A DNA stretch of 64,000 bases from Microbacterium sp. 4R-513 (GCF_011046485.1 NZ_CP049256.1:1302001-1366000), one strand, 5' to 3'. Positions 50,315 through 61,583 are shown, counted from the stretch's first letter. Program-made: numbers and translations. Notes: generated by a model from the letters alone, not told the origin.

Positions 50315-50335
50315 GTTGATATGAGTCGGCTCAAG
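50315..50335. promoter_or_regulatory. HAIR-like HspR operator, distal
   Basis: TTGAT (50316-50320) and CTCAAG (50330-50335) fit a degenerate CTTGAGT-N7-ACTCAAG element. It lies about 134 bp upstream of dnaK and just upstream of the -35 element. Confidence 0.5.
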
Positions 50336-50340
50336 TTCAT

Positions 50341-50367
50341 TTGACGCGCCACGGACCCACGGGTATG

Positions 50368-50369
<2 letters not shown>
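50341..50369 (+). promoter_or_regulatory. Promoter of the dnaK operon
   Basis: TTGACG (50341-50346) and TATGGT (50364-50369) are separated by 17 bp and flanked on both sides by HAIR-like elements. This is the expected layout for HspR-repressed dnaK transcription in actinobacteria. Confidence 0.7.
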
Positions 50370-52337
<1,968 letters not shown>

Positions 52338-52339
52338 CC

Positions 52340-52975
52340 ATGGCAGACAAGGACTTCGACCCTTCGGCAGGCTCAGGGACCGGCCCGGGCGACGAGGTTC
52401 CCGGCGAGGAGGGGTCGGAGGCTCAGGCCTCCGGCCCCGCTCCGCAGGACGGGACGGATGCCGCCGGCGCGACCGGCGACGAGGAGCTGACGATCGACGA
52501 CATCCTCGGCACGGAGCAGAACGCCGACGCGGCCGCGGAGGACGCGAAGCTCGCCGACCTCGAGTCGGCGCTGCTCCTCGACCTCAAGCGCCTCCAGGCC
52601 GAATACGCCAACTACCGTCGTCGCACCGAGGAGCAGCGCGAGGTCGAGATCGCCCGCGCGAAGGGTGAGGCGGCGAAGGGCCTCCTCCCCGTGCTCGACG
52701 ACCTCGACCGGGCCGCCAAGCACGGCGACCTCGAAGAGGGCACGCCCTTCGCGCAGATCGGCGAGAAGGTGCGGGCCGTGGCCGAGCGCCTCGGCGTCAC
52801 CGCCTACGGCGAGGCGGGCGAGGTGTTCGACCCGCAGCATCACGAGGCGATCTTCCAGGCGCCCACCCCGGGCGTCGAGCAGCCGACGGTGCTCGAGGTC
52901 GTCGAGGTCGGCTACCGTCTGGGCTCGGTCGAGCTGCGTCCTGCGAAGGTCGTCGTCGCCGTACCCGCTGAGTAG
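52340..52975 (+). CDS. grpE: Nucleotide-exchange factor GrpE
   Basis: This 211-aa protein starts 2 bp after the dnaK stop. An acidic, disordered N-terminus of ~75 residues precedes a long coiled coil (LLLDLKRLQAEYANYRRRTEEQREVEIARAKGEAAKGLL). The beta domain is PQHHEAIFQAPTPGVEQPTVLEVVEVGYRLG with the terminal RPAKVVVA. It releases ADP from DnaK. Confidence 0.98.
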   Translation: MADKDFDPSAGSGTGPGDEVPGEEGSEAQASGPAPQDGTDAAGATGDEELTIDDILGTEQNADAAAEDAKLADLESALLLDLKRLQAEYANYRRRTEEQREVEIARAKGEAAKGLLPVLDDLDRAAKHGDLEEGTPFAQIGEKVRAVAERLGVTAYGEAGEVFDPQHHEAIFQAPTPGVEQPTVLEVVEVGYRLGSVELRPAKVVVAVPAE

Positions 52976-52983
52976 GAGCATCT

Positions 52984-53991
52984 ATGGCCAGCCAGGACTG
53001 GTTCGACAAGGACTTCTACAAGGTCCTCGGCGTGTCGAAGGACGTCAGCGAGGCTGACCTCAAGAAGACGTACCGCAAGCTCGCGCGCACGTACCACCCC
53101 GACTCCAATCAGGGGGATGCCGCGGCCGAGGCGAAGTTCAAGGAGATCAGCGAGGCCTACTCGGTGCTGTCCGATCCCGAGCAGCGCAAGGAGTACGACC
53201 AGATCCGTGCGATGGGCGCCGGTGGCGCGCGCTTCACGGCGGGCGGCCAGGGCGCGGGCGGGTTCGAGGACGTCTTCTCGATGTTCGGCCAGGGCGGCCG
53301 GCCCGGGAACGTGCGCTTCCAGACGTCGAACGGCGACTACGACGACATCTTCTCGATGTTCGAAGAGACCACGGGCGGCCGCTTCGGCTCGGGCCGGTTC
53401 GGCCAGCCGTCGGGCGGCTTCCGCGGGTACGGCGGTCCGACGCGCGGAACCGACGTCACGGCGCGCACGACGATCGACTTCGTCACGGCGACGAAAGGCG
53501 AGACCATCACGCTCCAGGGCGAGGACGGCAAGCCCTTCAAGGTCAAGATCCCGGCGGGTGTCGCGGACGGGCAGAAGATCCGCCTCCGCGGGCGCGGCCG
53601 GCCGTCGCCCGACGGCGGCGAGGCAGGAGACATCGTCGTGTCGGTGACCGTCCGGCCCCACCCCGTGTTCACGCGGGAAGGGCTCAATCTGCGCCTCACG
53701 GTCCCCGTGACCTACACCGAGGCCGTCTTCGGCGCGACGATCGAGGTGCCGACGCTCGGCGGCGACCCCGTCAAGCTGCGGGTCGCCCCCGGCACGCCTT
53801 CAGGCCGGGTCCTGCGCGTCAAGGGACGCGGCGTCGAGACGGCGAAGGGCACCGGCGACCTCCTCGCCGAGGTGCAGGTGGCCGTGCCGTCGCACCTCGA
53901 CGACGCCGCCCGCGAGGCGCTCGAGCGATTCCGGGCGGCCGAGCCCAAGGAGAATCCGCGCGCCGAGCTCATGGCCAAGGCGCGCGGCTGA
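52984..53991 (+). CDS. dnaJ: J-domain cochaperone lacking the zinc finger (DnaJ/CbpA-like)
   Basis: This 335-aa protein has a J domain (residues ~9-75) with HPD in RTYHPDSNQ. A G/F-rich linker follows (SMFGQGGRPG to GGFRGYGG), then two C-terminal beta domains (GTDVTARTTIDFVTATKGETI, PVTYTEAVFGATIEVPTLGG). The CxxCxGxG zinc modules of classical DnaJ are absent, so it is a class B (CbpA-like) cochaperone. It stimulates DnaK ATPase. It starts 8 bp after grpE. Confidence 0.95.
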   Translation: MASQDWFDKDFYKVLGVSKDVSEADLKKTYRKLARTYHPDSNQGDAAAEAKFKEISEAYSVLSDPEQRKEYDQIRAMGAGGARFTAGGQGAGGFEDVFSMFGQGGRPGNVRFQTSNGDYDDIFSMFEETTGGRFGSGRFGQPSGGFRGYGGPTRGTDVTARTTIDFVTATKGETITLQGEDGKPFKVKIPAGVADGQKIRLRGRGRPSPDGGEAGDIVVSVTVRPHPVFTREGLNLRLTVPVTYTEAVFGATIEVPTLGGDPVKLRVAPGTPSGRVLRVKGRGVETAKGTGDLLAEVQVAVPSHLDDAAREALERFRAAEPKENPRAELMAKARG

Positions 53992-54040
53992 GAGGGACCA
54001 TCTCGGTCGACGACCGACGCCGTAGGAGCATGGAGGAGAG

Positions 54041-54547
54041 GTGAGGCGGATGGCCGAAGAGCACGACCTAGACGAGGAGGCCCCGATCTTCGCGATCGCG
54101 GTCGCCGCGGATCTCTCCGGCATGCATCCGCAGACCCTCCGCCAGTACGACCGGCTGGGACTCGTCGTGCCCGCGCGCACGCAGGGCGGCTCCCGGCGCT
54201 ACTCGCTGCGCCACGTGCAGCAGCTGCGCGAAGTCGCGCGCATGTCGGCCGACGGCATGGGGCTGCCCGCGATCGCCCGCATCCTCGAGCTCGAGAACCG
54301 CGTCCGCGAGCTGCATCACCGCGTCCGCGACCTCGAAGAGCGCGTGCGCACGGAGCTCGACCGCCGCCCCGGTGCGCGGGTCTTCGCGGCGGGAGCCACC
54401 GGCGCCGTCGTCACGCTGCGCCACGGCACGCGCGTGCGCCGCGCGACCGAGGTCGTGCTCTGGAGCCCCCGGCAGAGCATCGCATCGGCGTCCGCGGACG
54501 ACGATGAGACGACGGATGCCGCACCCCCCGCCGACGAGCAGCCCTAG
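54041..54547 (+). CDS. hspR: Heat-shock repressor HspR (MerR family)
   Basis: This 168-aa regulator has a MerR HTH (FAIAVAADLSGMHPQTLRQYDRLGLVVPARTQGGSRRYSLRHV), a coiled-coil dimerisation helix (ENRVRELHHRVRDLEERVRTEL) and a C-terminal tail. It binds HAIR elements such as the one at 50368 and represses this operon. The GTG at 54041 follows GGAGGAGAG; the ATG at 54050 is an equally reasonable start. A small GC hairpin follows the stop. Confidence 0.96.
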   Translation: MRRMAEEHDLDEEAPIFAIAVAADLSGMHPQTLRQYDRLGLVVPARTQGGSRRYSLRHVQQLREVARMSADGMGLPAIARILELENRVRELHHRVRDLEERVRTELDRRPGARVFAAGATGAVVTLRHGTRVRRATEVVLWSPRQSIASASADDDETTDAAPPADEQP

Positions 54548-54579
54548 CCCCGCCCGCCGGGGCCCGGCACACTGGCCGC

Positions 54580-54999
54580 ATGGCCACCCTCGACGACGTG
54601 CGAGCCATCGCGCTCAGCCTGCCCGAGACGCACGAAGCGGTGGACGGCCACCGCGGGGGAGCGGGCTGGCGCACGAAGGACGGCCTGTTCGTCTGGGAGC
54701 GCGGTCCGAGCAAGGCCGATCTCGCGAAGCTCCGAGAGCTGGGCCGGGAGTGGCCCGACGGCCCCGTCGTCGGAGTCCGCACGGACGGGCTCGACGGCAA
54801 GGCGGCGCTCCTGGAATCGTTCCCCGAGCAGTTCTTCACGATCCCGCACTTCGAGGGCTATCCGGCGGTCCTCGTGCGGCTGCAGGTGATCGACGTGGAC
54901 CTCCTCCGCGAGGTCGTGACCGACGCGTGGCTCCTCAAGGCCCCGAAGAGGCTGGCGAAGGAGTGGCTCGCAGAGCACCCGCCCGTCGACGGTTCCTGA
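54580..54999 (+). CDS. MmcQ/YjbR-family protein
   Basis: This 139-aa cytosolic protein shows the YjbR pattern: TLDDVRAIALSLPETHEAVD, GWRTKDGLFVWERGP, LDGKAALLESFPEQFFTIPHFEGYPAVLVRL and the terminal DAWLLKAPKRLAKEWL. Proteins of this family have a double-wing DNA-binding-like fold, but their function is not established. It lies just downstream of hspR, same strand, and could be read through from it. Confidence 0.9.
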   Translation: MATLDDVRAIALSLPETHEAVDGHRGGAGWRTKDGLFVWERGPSKADLAKLRELGREWPDGPVVGVRTDGLDGKAALLESFPEQFFTIPHFEGYPAVLVRLQVIDVDLLREVVTDAWLLKAPKRLAKEWLAEHPPVDGS

Positions 55000-55015
55000 C
55001 GACGGCTCGCGGGCG

Positions 55016-56432
55016 TCAGCTCACCGCCCGGACCGCGGCGCGCGCCGCGTCGGCTGCCGCGTCCGGCCGTGTGTGGGCGGCGACGAACGCCTGATAGTCC
55101 GCCCGCGAGAGCTCGGCGTAGTCGTAGCCCCACTCCAGCAGCGCCTCGCCGACGATCCGTCCGTTGCCGATGTAGCCCGCCACCTCGGCGGCGTTCGGCG
55201 ACTGGGCGTGAGCGCGCGCGAGGACGGAGGCGCAGATGTCGGCGTATTCGCGGAAGACCGGGTCTTCCAGCTGATCCATGTCGACGCCGCCCTTCATGTC
55301 GTTGAACTGGCGCACGTAGAAGTCGCCCGCGTACGCCTGAAGATGTCCGAGGAAGGGGTCGGACACGGCCTGCAGGATGCGCTGGAGCGCGACGACCCGG
55401 CCGCCCTCGCCGTTCGCCGCGATGTGGTCTACGACGGGCTGGGGCTGGACGACACGTCCGTACTGCTCGAGCACGCTCCTCGAGGCCTGCTTGCCCTGGA
55501 GGATGAGGGCGTTCGCATCGCCGTCCTGCAGCAGGATCAGCGTGCAGAGCGTCCCCACGCTCCCGACGCCCACGACCCGCAGGGCAATGTCGGACAGCGT
55601 GTACTGCGCGAGCACGAGCCGCACGTCTACCATCGCTGACTCCGAGTAGCGGCGCATGTTCTCGTGCAGGCGTCCTTCGATCTCCGGCGTCGTATGCGTC
55701 ATCGTGGGCGGCCGCTCGATGAACATGAGCCGTCCGTCCTCGTCGACGGTCGTGAGCTTGCGCGCCGCGCGGTCTCCTGTGCGCTTCTCCGCCGCCTTGA
55801 TGGCGGCGCGCATCGTCGCCCGCGACTCCGGGTCCATCGCCGTGATGCCCGCCTCCGCGTCGAAGTGCTCGAAGAAGCGCCGCACGGTGCTGCGGCCGGA
55901 ATGCGTCGCCATCGACCGGGCGTACGTCCGCACGGCGGCGAGCGCGGCATCCTCGACCACCGCATCGTCGCGCGACGTGGCCTGACCCGCGATCACGATG
56001 CTCGTGACGAGCCGCTTGACGTCCCACTCCCACGGCGCCCAGGCCGCCTCGTCGAAGTCGTTGAGGTCGAACATGAGCGTGCGCTGCGGCGAGGCGAAGA
56101 AGCCGAAGTTCGACACGTGCGCGTCGCCGCAGGACGCCACATGGATGCCGCTGTTCTCGTCGCGGGCGAGGTCGGCGGCCTGGATGGCCGCCGTGCCTCG
56201 ATAGAAGGCGAAGGGGCTCGCCGACATGCGCTCGATGCGCAGGGGGGACGAGCTCCTGCAGGCGGTCCGCGTTCTGCTCCTCGAGGATCGCGAGCGGGTC
56301 GCGGTCCGTCGCCGTCAGATGCGCGAGGCCGCTGCGCGGCGCGCGTTCGCGAGCGCTCTTCCCCGCCGCCATCCGTTCGGCGACGGTCGAGGGACGCGTC
56401 CACGGCAGGCTGGAGATGTGTGCCTCGGTCAT
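55016..56432 (-). pseudogene. DUF2252-family protein, frameshifted in a G6 tract as read
   Basis: The N-terminal ~60 residues from ATG 56432 (TEAHISSLPWTRPSTVAERM, then DPLAILEEQNADRLQELVP) and the remaining ~403 residues (SASPFAFYRGTAAIQAADLA, SCGDAHVSNFGFFAS, FDLNDFDEAAWAPWEWDVKRL) are in different frames. Reading five instead of six G at 56242-56247 joins them as VPLRIERMSASPF, which is what the family shows. It may be a sequencing error, phase variation or decay. DUF2252 proteins have a kinase-like (aminoglycoside phosphotransferase-related) fold with GDAH; function is unknown. AGGA precedes the start. Confidence 0.88.
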
Positions 56433-56545
56433 GCGGCACATCCTGCCACCGCGCGGGCGCGCCGGGTCGGGTCGTCACGCAACGCGGGTGAGGTCTCGCG
56501 GCGATGCGCCGCGAGGCACCGCACGGCCGGCTCTAGAGTTCAGCC

Positions 56546-57283
56546 ATGGCGCGGGAACGGATGACGTCGGAGCGTTGGGCGCAGCTCACTCACTGGCCCC
56601 TGATCGTCGCCTCGCTCCTGTGGCTGACCGCCTACTCCTGGAAGGTGATCGGCGACGTCACCGGCCCGGGCGCGATCGGGCTCTGGGTCGTCATCGGTGC
56701 GACGTACCTCACGTTCGTGGTCGACTACCTCGTGCGGCTCATGCTCGCCCGGCCGCGCGCGCCGTGGTTCCGCGCCCACCTGCTCGACCTCGCGATCGTC
56801 GCCATTCCCATGCTCCGGATGCTGCGCCTCCTGCGGGTCATGACCTCGTTCACGTTCGGGCAGCAGACCGCCGGCACCCTCCTGCGCAGCCGTATCGCGA
56901 TCTACGGCGCGGGCGCATCGATGCTCGTCATCTACCTGTGCGCGCTCGCCGTGCTCGAGGCGGAACGCGGTTCTCGGGGTGCGAACATCGTGTCGTTCGG
57001 CGACGCGATCTGGTGGGCCTTCGTCACGGTCGCGACCGTCGGATACGGCGACTACTATCCGGTCACGCCGCTCGGACGCATGTGGGCGGTGGGCCTCATG
57101 GCAGGCGGCATCGCGATCGTCGGCACCGTCACGGCGACGGTGTCTTCCTGGGTCATCGAGAAGGCGGCGCGCGGGCGCGACGACGACGAGCCTGCGACGC
57201 GGGCACAGGTGCGCGGCCTCCTGCAGCAGGTCGGTGAGCTCCGCAAGGAGCTGGCCGACGCGAGGGACGGCACGAAGGAATGA
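56546..57283 (+). CDS. Voltage-gated-type potassium channel subunit
   Basis: This 245-aa membrane protein has about five spans before the pore, an S4-like arginine-bearing segment (MLRMLRLLRVM, 89-99), pore helix DAIWWAFVTVA and the selectivity filter TVGYGD (164-169). S6 follows, and a C-terminal coiled coil (QVRGLLQQVGELRKELADA) probably supports tetramerisation. It conducts K+ across the cell membrane. Its stop overlaps the start of the next membrane protein by ATGA. Confidence 0.92.
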   Translation: MARERMTSERWAQLTHWPLIVASLLWLTAYSWKVIGDVTGPGAIGLWVVIGATYLTFVVDYLVRLMLARPRAPWFRAHLLDLAIVAIPMLRMLRLLRVMTSFTFGQQTAGTLLRSRIAIYGAGASMLVIYLCALAVLEAERGSRGANIVSFGDAIWWAFVTVATVGYGDYYPVTPLGRMWAVGLMAGGIAIVGTVTATVSSWVIEKAARGRDDDEPATRAQVRGLLQQVGELRKELADARDGTKE

Positions 57284-58305
57284 CGGCCGCGCCGAGCGCC
57301 GTGCCGACACGGCCCCCGCGCCGGGAGCGCCGGATCGAATCCCTCTCGCTGATCCTCGGCGCGGGTGCCTTCGTCATCGTCGCGCTCCTCGCGATGATCG
57401 TGTTCCGCTTCCAGCCGGCCGCGATCGCGGGCCAGGGCTCGATCGGTCAGTTCGCCGCCGTGTGCTCGGGGGCCGTCGCCGTCGTCGCCTTCGTGACCGG
57501 CGACCTCTTCGTGAAGAGGGGGCGTCGCGGATTCCTCGGCATCGTCGACCTGGCTGCACTCGCCTTCGCGCACGGCGTCATCGCGGTCCTCACCTGGACC
57601 CTCGCGTCCGTGATCCTCGAAGACGCCTTCTTCAGCGCCGAGGTCTTCGCGCTCCCGGTCATCGTCCTGTCCGGAGCGGTCGCCGCGGTCACCGCCTACG
57701 TCGCGTTCCTTTCGGCCACGCACATGGATCTCACGCTTCTCGCGATCCTGCTCGCCGTGTTCCTCATCGAGGGGATGCTCGCGAGCATGCTCACGGCATC
57801 CGATCCCCTCTGGTGGCACGAGCACTTGAGCTCCCTCGGCGCGACGCGCGACATCTCGTCGCTCACCTTCAATCTGACGCTCGTCGTCGCGGGCGTCATG
57901 GTGACCACCCTCGCCCGTGCGGCGACGGCGGGCGTGCCCACGAGCCGGCCGGCGGGAACGGCCCGCGTCCGACTCTGCCTCATTCTCATCGGCGTGTTCC
58001 TCGCGCTCGTCGGCGTCTTTCAGGTCGACGACTTCTTCTGGCTGCACACCGGGTTCGCATCCGGGATGGCGGTCGTCTACGGCGTGCTCGTCATCCGTCT
58101 CCCCGTGTGGGTTCCGGACATCTCGCGATCGTTCGTCCTGCTCGGCTGGGTCTTCTTCGGCGTGCTCCTGCTGCTCGGCGTCCTGTACGGCGTCGGCTAC
58201 TACACGCTCACCGCCGTCGAGCTGGTGGGCGGGACGCTCGTGTTCACGTGGATCATCCTCTTCCTCCGCAACGCCGCCGCGGTTCAGCACGATCTGACGA
58301 GGTGA
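57280..58305 (+). CDS. Multi-spanning membrane protein of unknown function
   Basis: This 341-aa protein has about eight to ten hydrophobic segments and a short basic N-terminus. It is not clearly assigned to a family; the paired five-helix look (LVVAGVMVTTLARAAT, DDFFWLHTGFASGMAVVYGVL) recalls DUF998-like proteins, but I am not sure. The ATG overlaps the potassium channel stop, so the two are translationally coupled and may function together. A GGATGCC word lies just after the stop. Confidence 0.8.
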   Translation: MTAAPSAVPTRPPRRERRIESLSLILGAGAFVIVALLAMIVFRFQPAAIAGQGSIGQFAAVCSGAVAVVAFVTGDLFVKRGRRGFLGIVDLAALAFAHGVIAVLTWTLASVILEDAFFSAEVFALPVIVLSGAVAAVTAYVAFLSATHMDLTLLAILLAVFLIEGMLASMLTASDPLWWHEHLSSLGATRDISSLTFNLTLVVAGVMVTTLARAATAGVPTSRPAGTARVRLCLILIGVFLALVGVFQVDDFFWLHTGFASGMAVVYGVLVIRLPVWVPDISRSFVLLGWVFFGVLLLLGVLYGVGYYTLTAVELVGGTLVFTWIILFLRNAAAVQHDLTR

Positions 58306-58355
58306 CGGATGCCGCGCCCCCGCCGGCGCGCGATCCCCGGCCATGAAGGAGGCCC

Positions 58356-59633
58356 ATGAGCGACACCATCCCGTCCGCGGTCAGCGTCCGCGCGCTGCTC
58401 ATCGGTGCCGTCCCGGCCCTCGTGATCGGCGTCGGATCGGCGCTCGTGCTGCGAGCGCTCGACCTCGTGTCGGAGGACCTCCAGCACTTCCTGTGGGACA
58501 CGCTCCCCGGCTACTTCGGCGCGACCGAGGAGACGCCGTGGTGGATCTTCCTCGTCCTCACCCTCACGGGAGCCGCGGTCGGGGCGATCGTGTGGCTCGT
58601 CCCGGGTCACGGCGGACCCGACTCCGCGACCACGGAGCTGGGCGGGCCGCCGCCCAAGCTCGGCGCCGTGCCGACCATCCTCCTCGTTGCGATCCTCGGG
58701 CTCGCGGGAGGAGTGAGCCTCGGGCCTGAGAATCCGACGATCGCCGTGAACTCGGCGCTCGCGGTGGCGCTCCTCGGGCGCCTCTCGCGTCGGGTCCCAC
58801 CGGCGTTCCTCGTGCTGCTGGCCGTGTCCGGCACGATCGGAGCGCTCTTCGCGACGCCGGTGGCTGCGGCGCTCGTCCTCACCGGCACGGTCGGCGCGCT
58901 CGCGATGCCGGGAACGCTGTGGGACAAGCTGTGCCTACCCCTCGCATCGGCGGGCGCCGGCGCCGTGACGATGATCCTCGTCGGCGGCGAGCCGATCGCC
59001 TTCGAGCTGACGCCGATGGGCGAGTACCAGTGGATCTACCTTCTGCAGGGCGTCCTCGTCGCGGGGGTCTCAGCCCTCCTCGGCATCGCCGCGGCGTTCG
59101 TGTTCCCGTACCTGCACCGTGCCTTCCACGCCCTGCGCAATCCGCTGATCTTCACGACGCTCGGCGGCATGATCCTCGGGGTGCTGGGCATCATCGGCGG
59201 GCCGATCACCCTCTTCAAGGGCCTCGCCCAGACGGCCGACCTGCTCGAGCATCCCGGCGACTACTCGGCGCCGGAGCTGGCCCTCTTCACGGCGGTCAAG
59301 ATCGTCGCACTGCTCATCGCCGCGAGTGCCGGCTTCCGCGGCGGACGCATCTTCCCCGCCGTCTTCGTCGGCACGGCCTTCGGCCTGCTCGCCTACGCCC
59401 TCATCCCCGGCATCCCGATCTCGCTCGCCGTCGCATGCGGGGTCATGGGCATCATCCTGGCCGCGACCCGGGACGGCTGGATCGCGCTCTTCGTCGGCGT
59501 CGTGCTCACCGGCGACATCGCGGTGCTGCCCCTCATGTGCCTCATCATCTTCCCGGTCTGGCTCCTCGTCACGAAGGCGCCCGAGCTGGTCGTCCACCCG
59601 AGGCAGGAGCAGGACACGCGCGAGGCGGCGTGA
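58356..59633 (+). CDS. ClC-type ion channel/transporter (YfeO-like)
   Basis: This 425-aa protein has about ten to twelve membrane segments. ClC features include LAGGVSLGPENPTIAVNSALA and SAGFRGGRIFPAVFVGTAFG. The canonical GSGIP is replaced by GHGGP, and GK/REGP by GPENP, so the anion site differs from typical ClC antiporters, as in the YfeO group. AAGGAGGCCC precedes the ATG. It is downstream of a K+ channel pair, suggesting a local ion-homeostasis group. Ion selectivity is unknown. Confidence 0.85.
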   Translation: MSDTIPSAVSVRALLIGAVPALVIGVGSALVLRALDLVSEDLQHFLWDTLPGYFGATEETPWWIFLVLTLTGAAVGAIVWLVPGHGGPDSATTELGGPPPKLGAVPTILLVAILGLAGGVSLGPENPTIAVNSALAVALLGRLSRRVPPAFLVLLAVSGTIGALFATPVAAALVLTGTVGALAMPGTLWDKLCLPLASAGAGAVTMILVGGEPIAFELTPMGEYQWIYLLQGVLVAGVSALLGIAAAFVFPYLHRAFHALRNPLIFTTLGGMILGVLGIIGGPITLFKGLAQTADLLEHPGDYSAPELALFTAVKIVALLIAASAGFRGGRIFPAVFVGTAFGLLAYALIPGIPISLAVACGVMGIILAATRDGWIALFVGVVLTGDIAVLPLMCLIIFPVWLLVTKAPELVVHPRQEQDTREAA

Positions 59634-59707
59634 GCCGCGGCATCCCGGATCTCACCGCCTGCGCGCGCCCGCACGGGAGCGCGCCGCCGCGACGCTAGCC
59701 TGACGCC

Positions 59708-60814
59708 GTGAAGCGCCACCGCCCGCTGCCACCGACTGCACCAGCTCCGGCTGCGCCGGTTCTCTCGCCGACGCTGCGCACCCTCCTCGGTCTCGCCGCG
59801 GCTGTCGTGGCGCTCGCCGGTCTGTCGTTCGCCCGCGAGCTCGTCGGGCCGCTCGTCCTCGGCGCCGTCATCGTGATCATCTGCCACCCCGTGCGGTTCC
59901 CGCTCGAGCGCCGCGGATGGCCGAGCTGGGCCGCGACGACGGCCGTCATCGTCGTGGGATACCTGATCCTCGCCGTGATGGTGGCGCTCCTCTGGTACGC
60001 CGGCGTGCAGTTCGCGCGGCTCGTGGTCTCGTACGAGGACGAGCTGAAGGCGACCGCGGAGTCGGTCGTCTCGTGGCTGCGGTCGATCGGCCTCGACGAT
60101 CAGGCGGCGGATGCCACGGCATCCGTCCTGCGACCCGCCAATGTCCTCTCGTTCGCCACCTCGCTCGGCGGCACCGTGCTCAGCGTGCTCACGGCGTTCT
60201 TCTTCGTCGTGGCCTACGTCATCTTCATGGCGGCGGACGGCGCCCGCTATTCACGTGCGGAGGCGGCGTTCGGGCGCGGAGTGCGGCCGAGGGTGCGGCG
60301 CTTCGAGGCCTACAACTCCGGCGTGCGCCGCTACTACGTCGTCAACGCGACGTTCGGTGCGATCGTCGCGGTCATCGACGGCCTCGCGCTGTGGGCCCTC
60401 GGCGTTCCCGCGCCCGCGGTGTGGGCGATCCTCGCCTTCGTCACCAACTTCGTGCCGAACATCGGGTTCGTCCTGGGCCTGATCCCGCCGGCGCTGCTCG
60501 CGCTCGTGGTGGGCGGGTGGCCCCTCATGCTCGTCGTCATCGCGATCTACTGCGTCGTGAACGTGACCCTGCAGGTGCTCATCCAGCCGAAGTTCGTGAG
60601 CGACGCCGTGAGCCTGAGCCTCACGCTCAGCTTCTTCTCGGTCATCTTCTGGACGTTCATCATCGGGCCCCTCGGCGCCATCCTCTCGATCCCGTTGACG
60701 CTCCTCGTCCGCGCGCTGGTGCTCGAAGGCGACCCGGACGCGCGGTGGCTGCGCTGGCTCTCGGGCGACCACGACGCCGCGCCTATGCACCAGGCGCAGG
60801 CCGAGCCCGACTGA
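59708..60814 (+). CDS. AI-2E family (PerM/TqsA-like) membrane protein
   Basis: This 368-aa protein starts at GTG and has a Pro-rich N-terminus. About eight spans with the family arrangement: a central soluble segment (YEDELKATAESVVSWLRSIGLDDQ) and the C-terminal cluster FVTNFVPNIGFVLGLIPPALLAL, then QPKFVSDAVSLSLTLSFFSVIFW. Family members export small molecules or are linked to Na+/H+ exchange; the substrate is unknown. A second, partial member lies at the right edge of the window. Confidence 0.9.
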   Translation: MKRHRPLPPTAPAPAAPVLSPTLRTLLGLAAAVVALAGLSFARELVGPLVLGAVIVIICHPVRFPLERRGWPSWAATTAVIVVGYLILAVMVALLWYAGVQFARLVVSYEDELKATAESVVSWLRSIGLDDQAADATASVLRPANVLSFATSLGGTVLSVLTAFFFVVAYVIFMAADGARYSRAEAAFGRGVRPRVRRFEAYNSGVRRYYVVNATFGAIVAVIDGLALWALGVPAPAVWAILAFVTNFVPNIGFVLGLIPPALLALVVGGWPLMLVVIAIYCVVNVTLQVLIQPKFVSDAVSLSLTLSFFSVIFWTFIIGPLGAILSIPLTLLVRALVLEGDPDARWLRWLSGDHDAAPMHQAQAEPD

Positions 60815-60943
60815 CCCGCGCCGCGCGACGACGAACATCGGATAATCGCGCGAACGTCGGAGAGATCGGCGGGAACGATCCGAGATCGGTGCGAATCTCC
60901 GAAGTTCGTCGACGGATGCCGCGACCCGGCGCGCGCGGCGGCA

Positions 60944-61543
60944 CTAGGGGCGGGGCGGCTCGATGACGAGCACGGTCGGCGACTCGCCCAGCGCGACGTC
61001 GTCGACGACCCGGACGGTGCGCGCGAGATCGTCGATGCTCCCCATCACGATGCCGAAGCGCTCGCGGTCCGAGCACACGGCCGTGACCGTGATGAAGTGG
61101 GTGCCGGTGTCCCACGTGTAGGTCGCGAACGGCGGTGTCCGAGGGTCGGAGGGCAGCGCCATCGCGAGCTTCTCGCCGACGCCGAGGTACGGGTTGCGGA
61201 ACGACTCGGTGTCGTCGTACTCCATCGGCATCATGGCCCGCGCAGCCCGCAGCTGCGCCGTCGCCTCCTGGATCTGCGCCATGACGACCAGGAGGTCGGG
61301 GTCGGCCTTCCAGACCCAGACGAGCACCCGGCCGGCTGCGCGGCGCATGAGGAATGGCGCGGCCTGGCTCATGCCCCACGCGAGGAACCCGTTGCCCTGG
61401 CGCTCGCTCTGACCCATCGCGCGGTTCGCCTGGGTCAGCAGCATCCTGATCGCCGTCCTGCGGTGGCGGCGCCCGCGGAAGCCGAGGGAATCGGTGACGG
61501 GCACCCAGAGAGTCGCGTCGGCGTCCGCCTGGAGTCGGGGCAT
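60944..61543 (-). CDS. Hypothetical protein
   Basis: I do not recognise the family of this 199-aa protein. The N-terminal third is basic and the middle has a weakly hydrophobic stretch (MSQAAPFLMRRAAGRVLVWVW) that is unlikely to be a full membrane span. The C-terminal half looks like a compact alpha/beta fold (FATYTWDTGTHFITVTAVCSDRERFGIVMGSIDDL). It has no signal peptide. The 60815-60943 gap before it contains imperfect GAAC(A/G)TCGGA repeats. It is convergent with the AI-2E gene. Confidence 0.75.
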   Translation of the reverse strand: MPRLQADADATLWVPVTDSLGFRGRRHRRTAIRMLLTQANRAMGQSERQGNGFLAWGMSQAAPFLMRRAAGRVLVWVWKADPDLLVVMAQIQEATAQLRAARAMMPMEYDDTESFRNPYLGVGEKLAMALPSDPRTPPFATYTWDTGTHFITVTAVCSDRERFGIVMGSIDDLARTVRVVDDVALGESPTVLVIEPPRP

Positions 61544-61583
61544 GCGTCCAGGGTAGGCGGTCGGAACCGGCCGTTCCTGGGTG

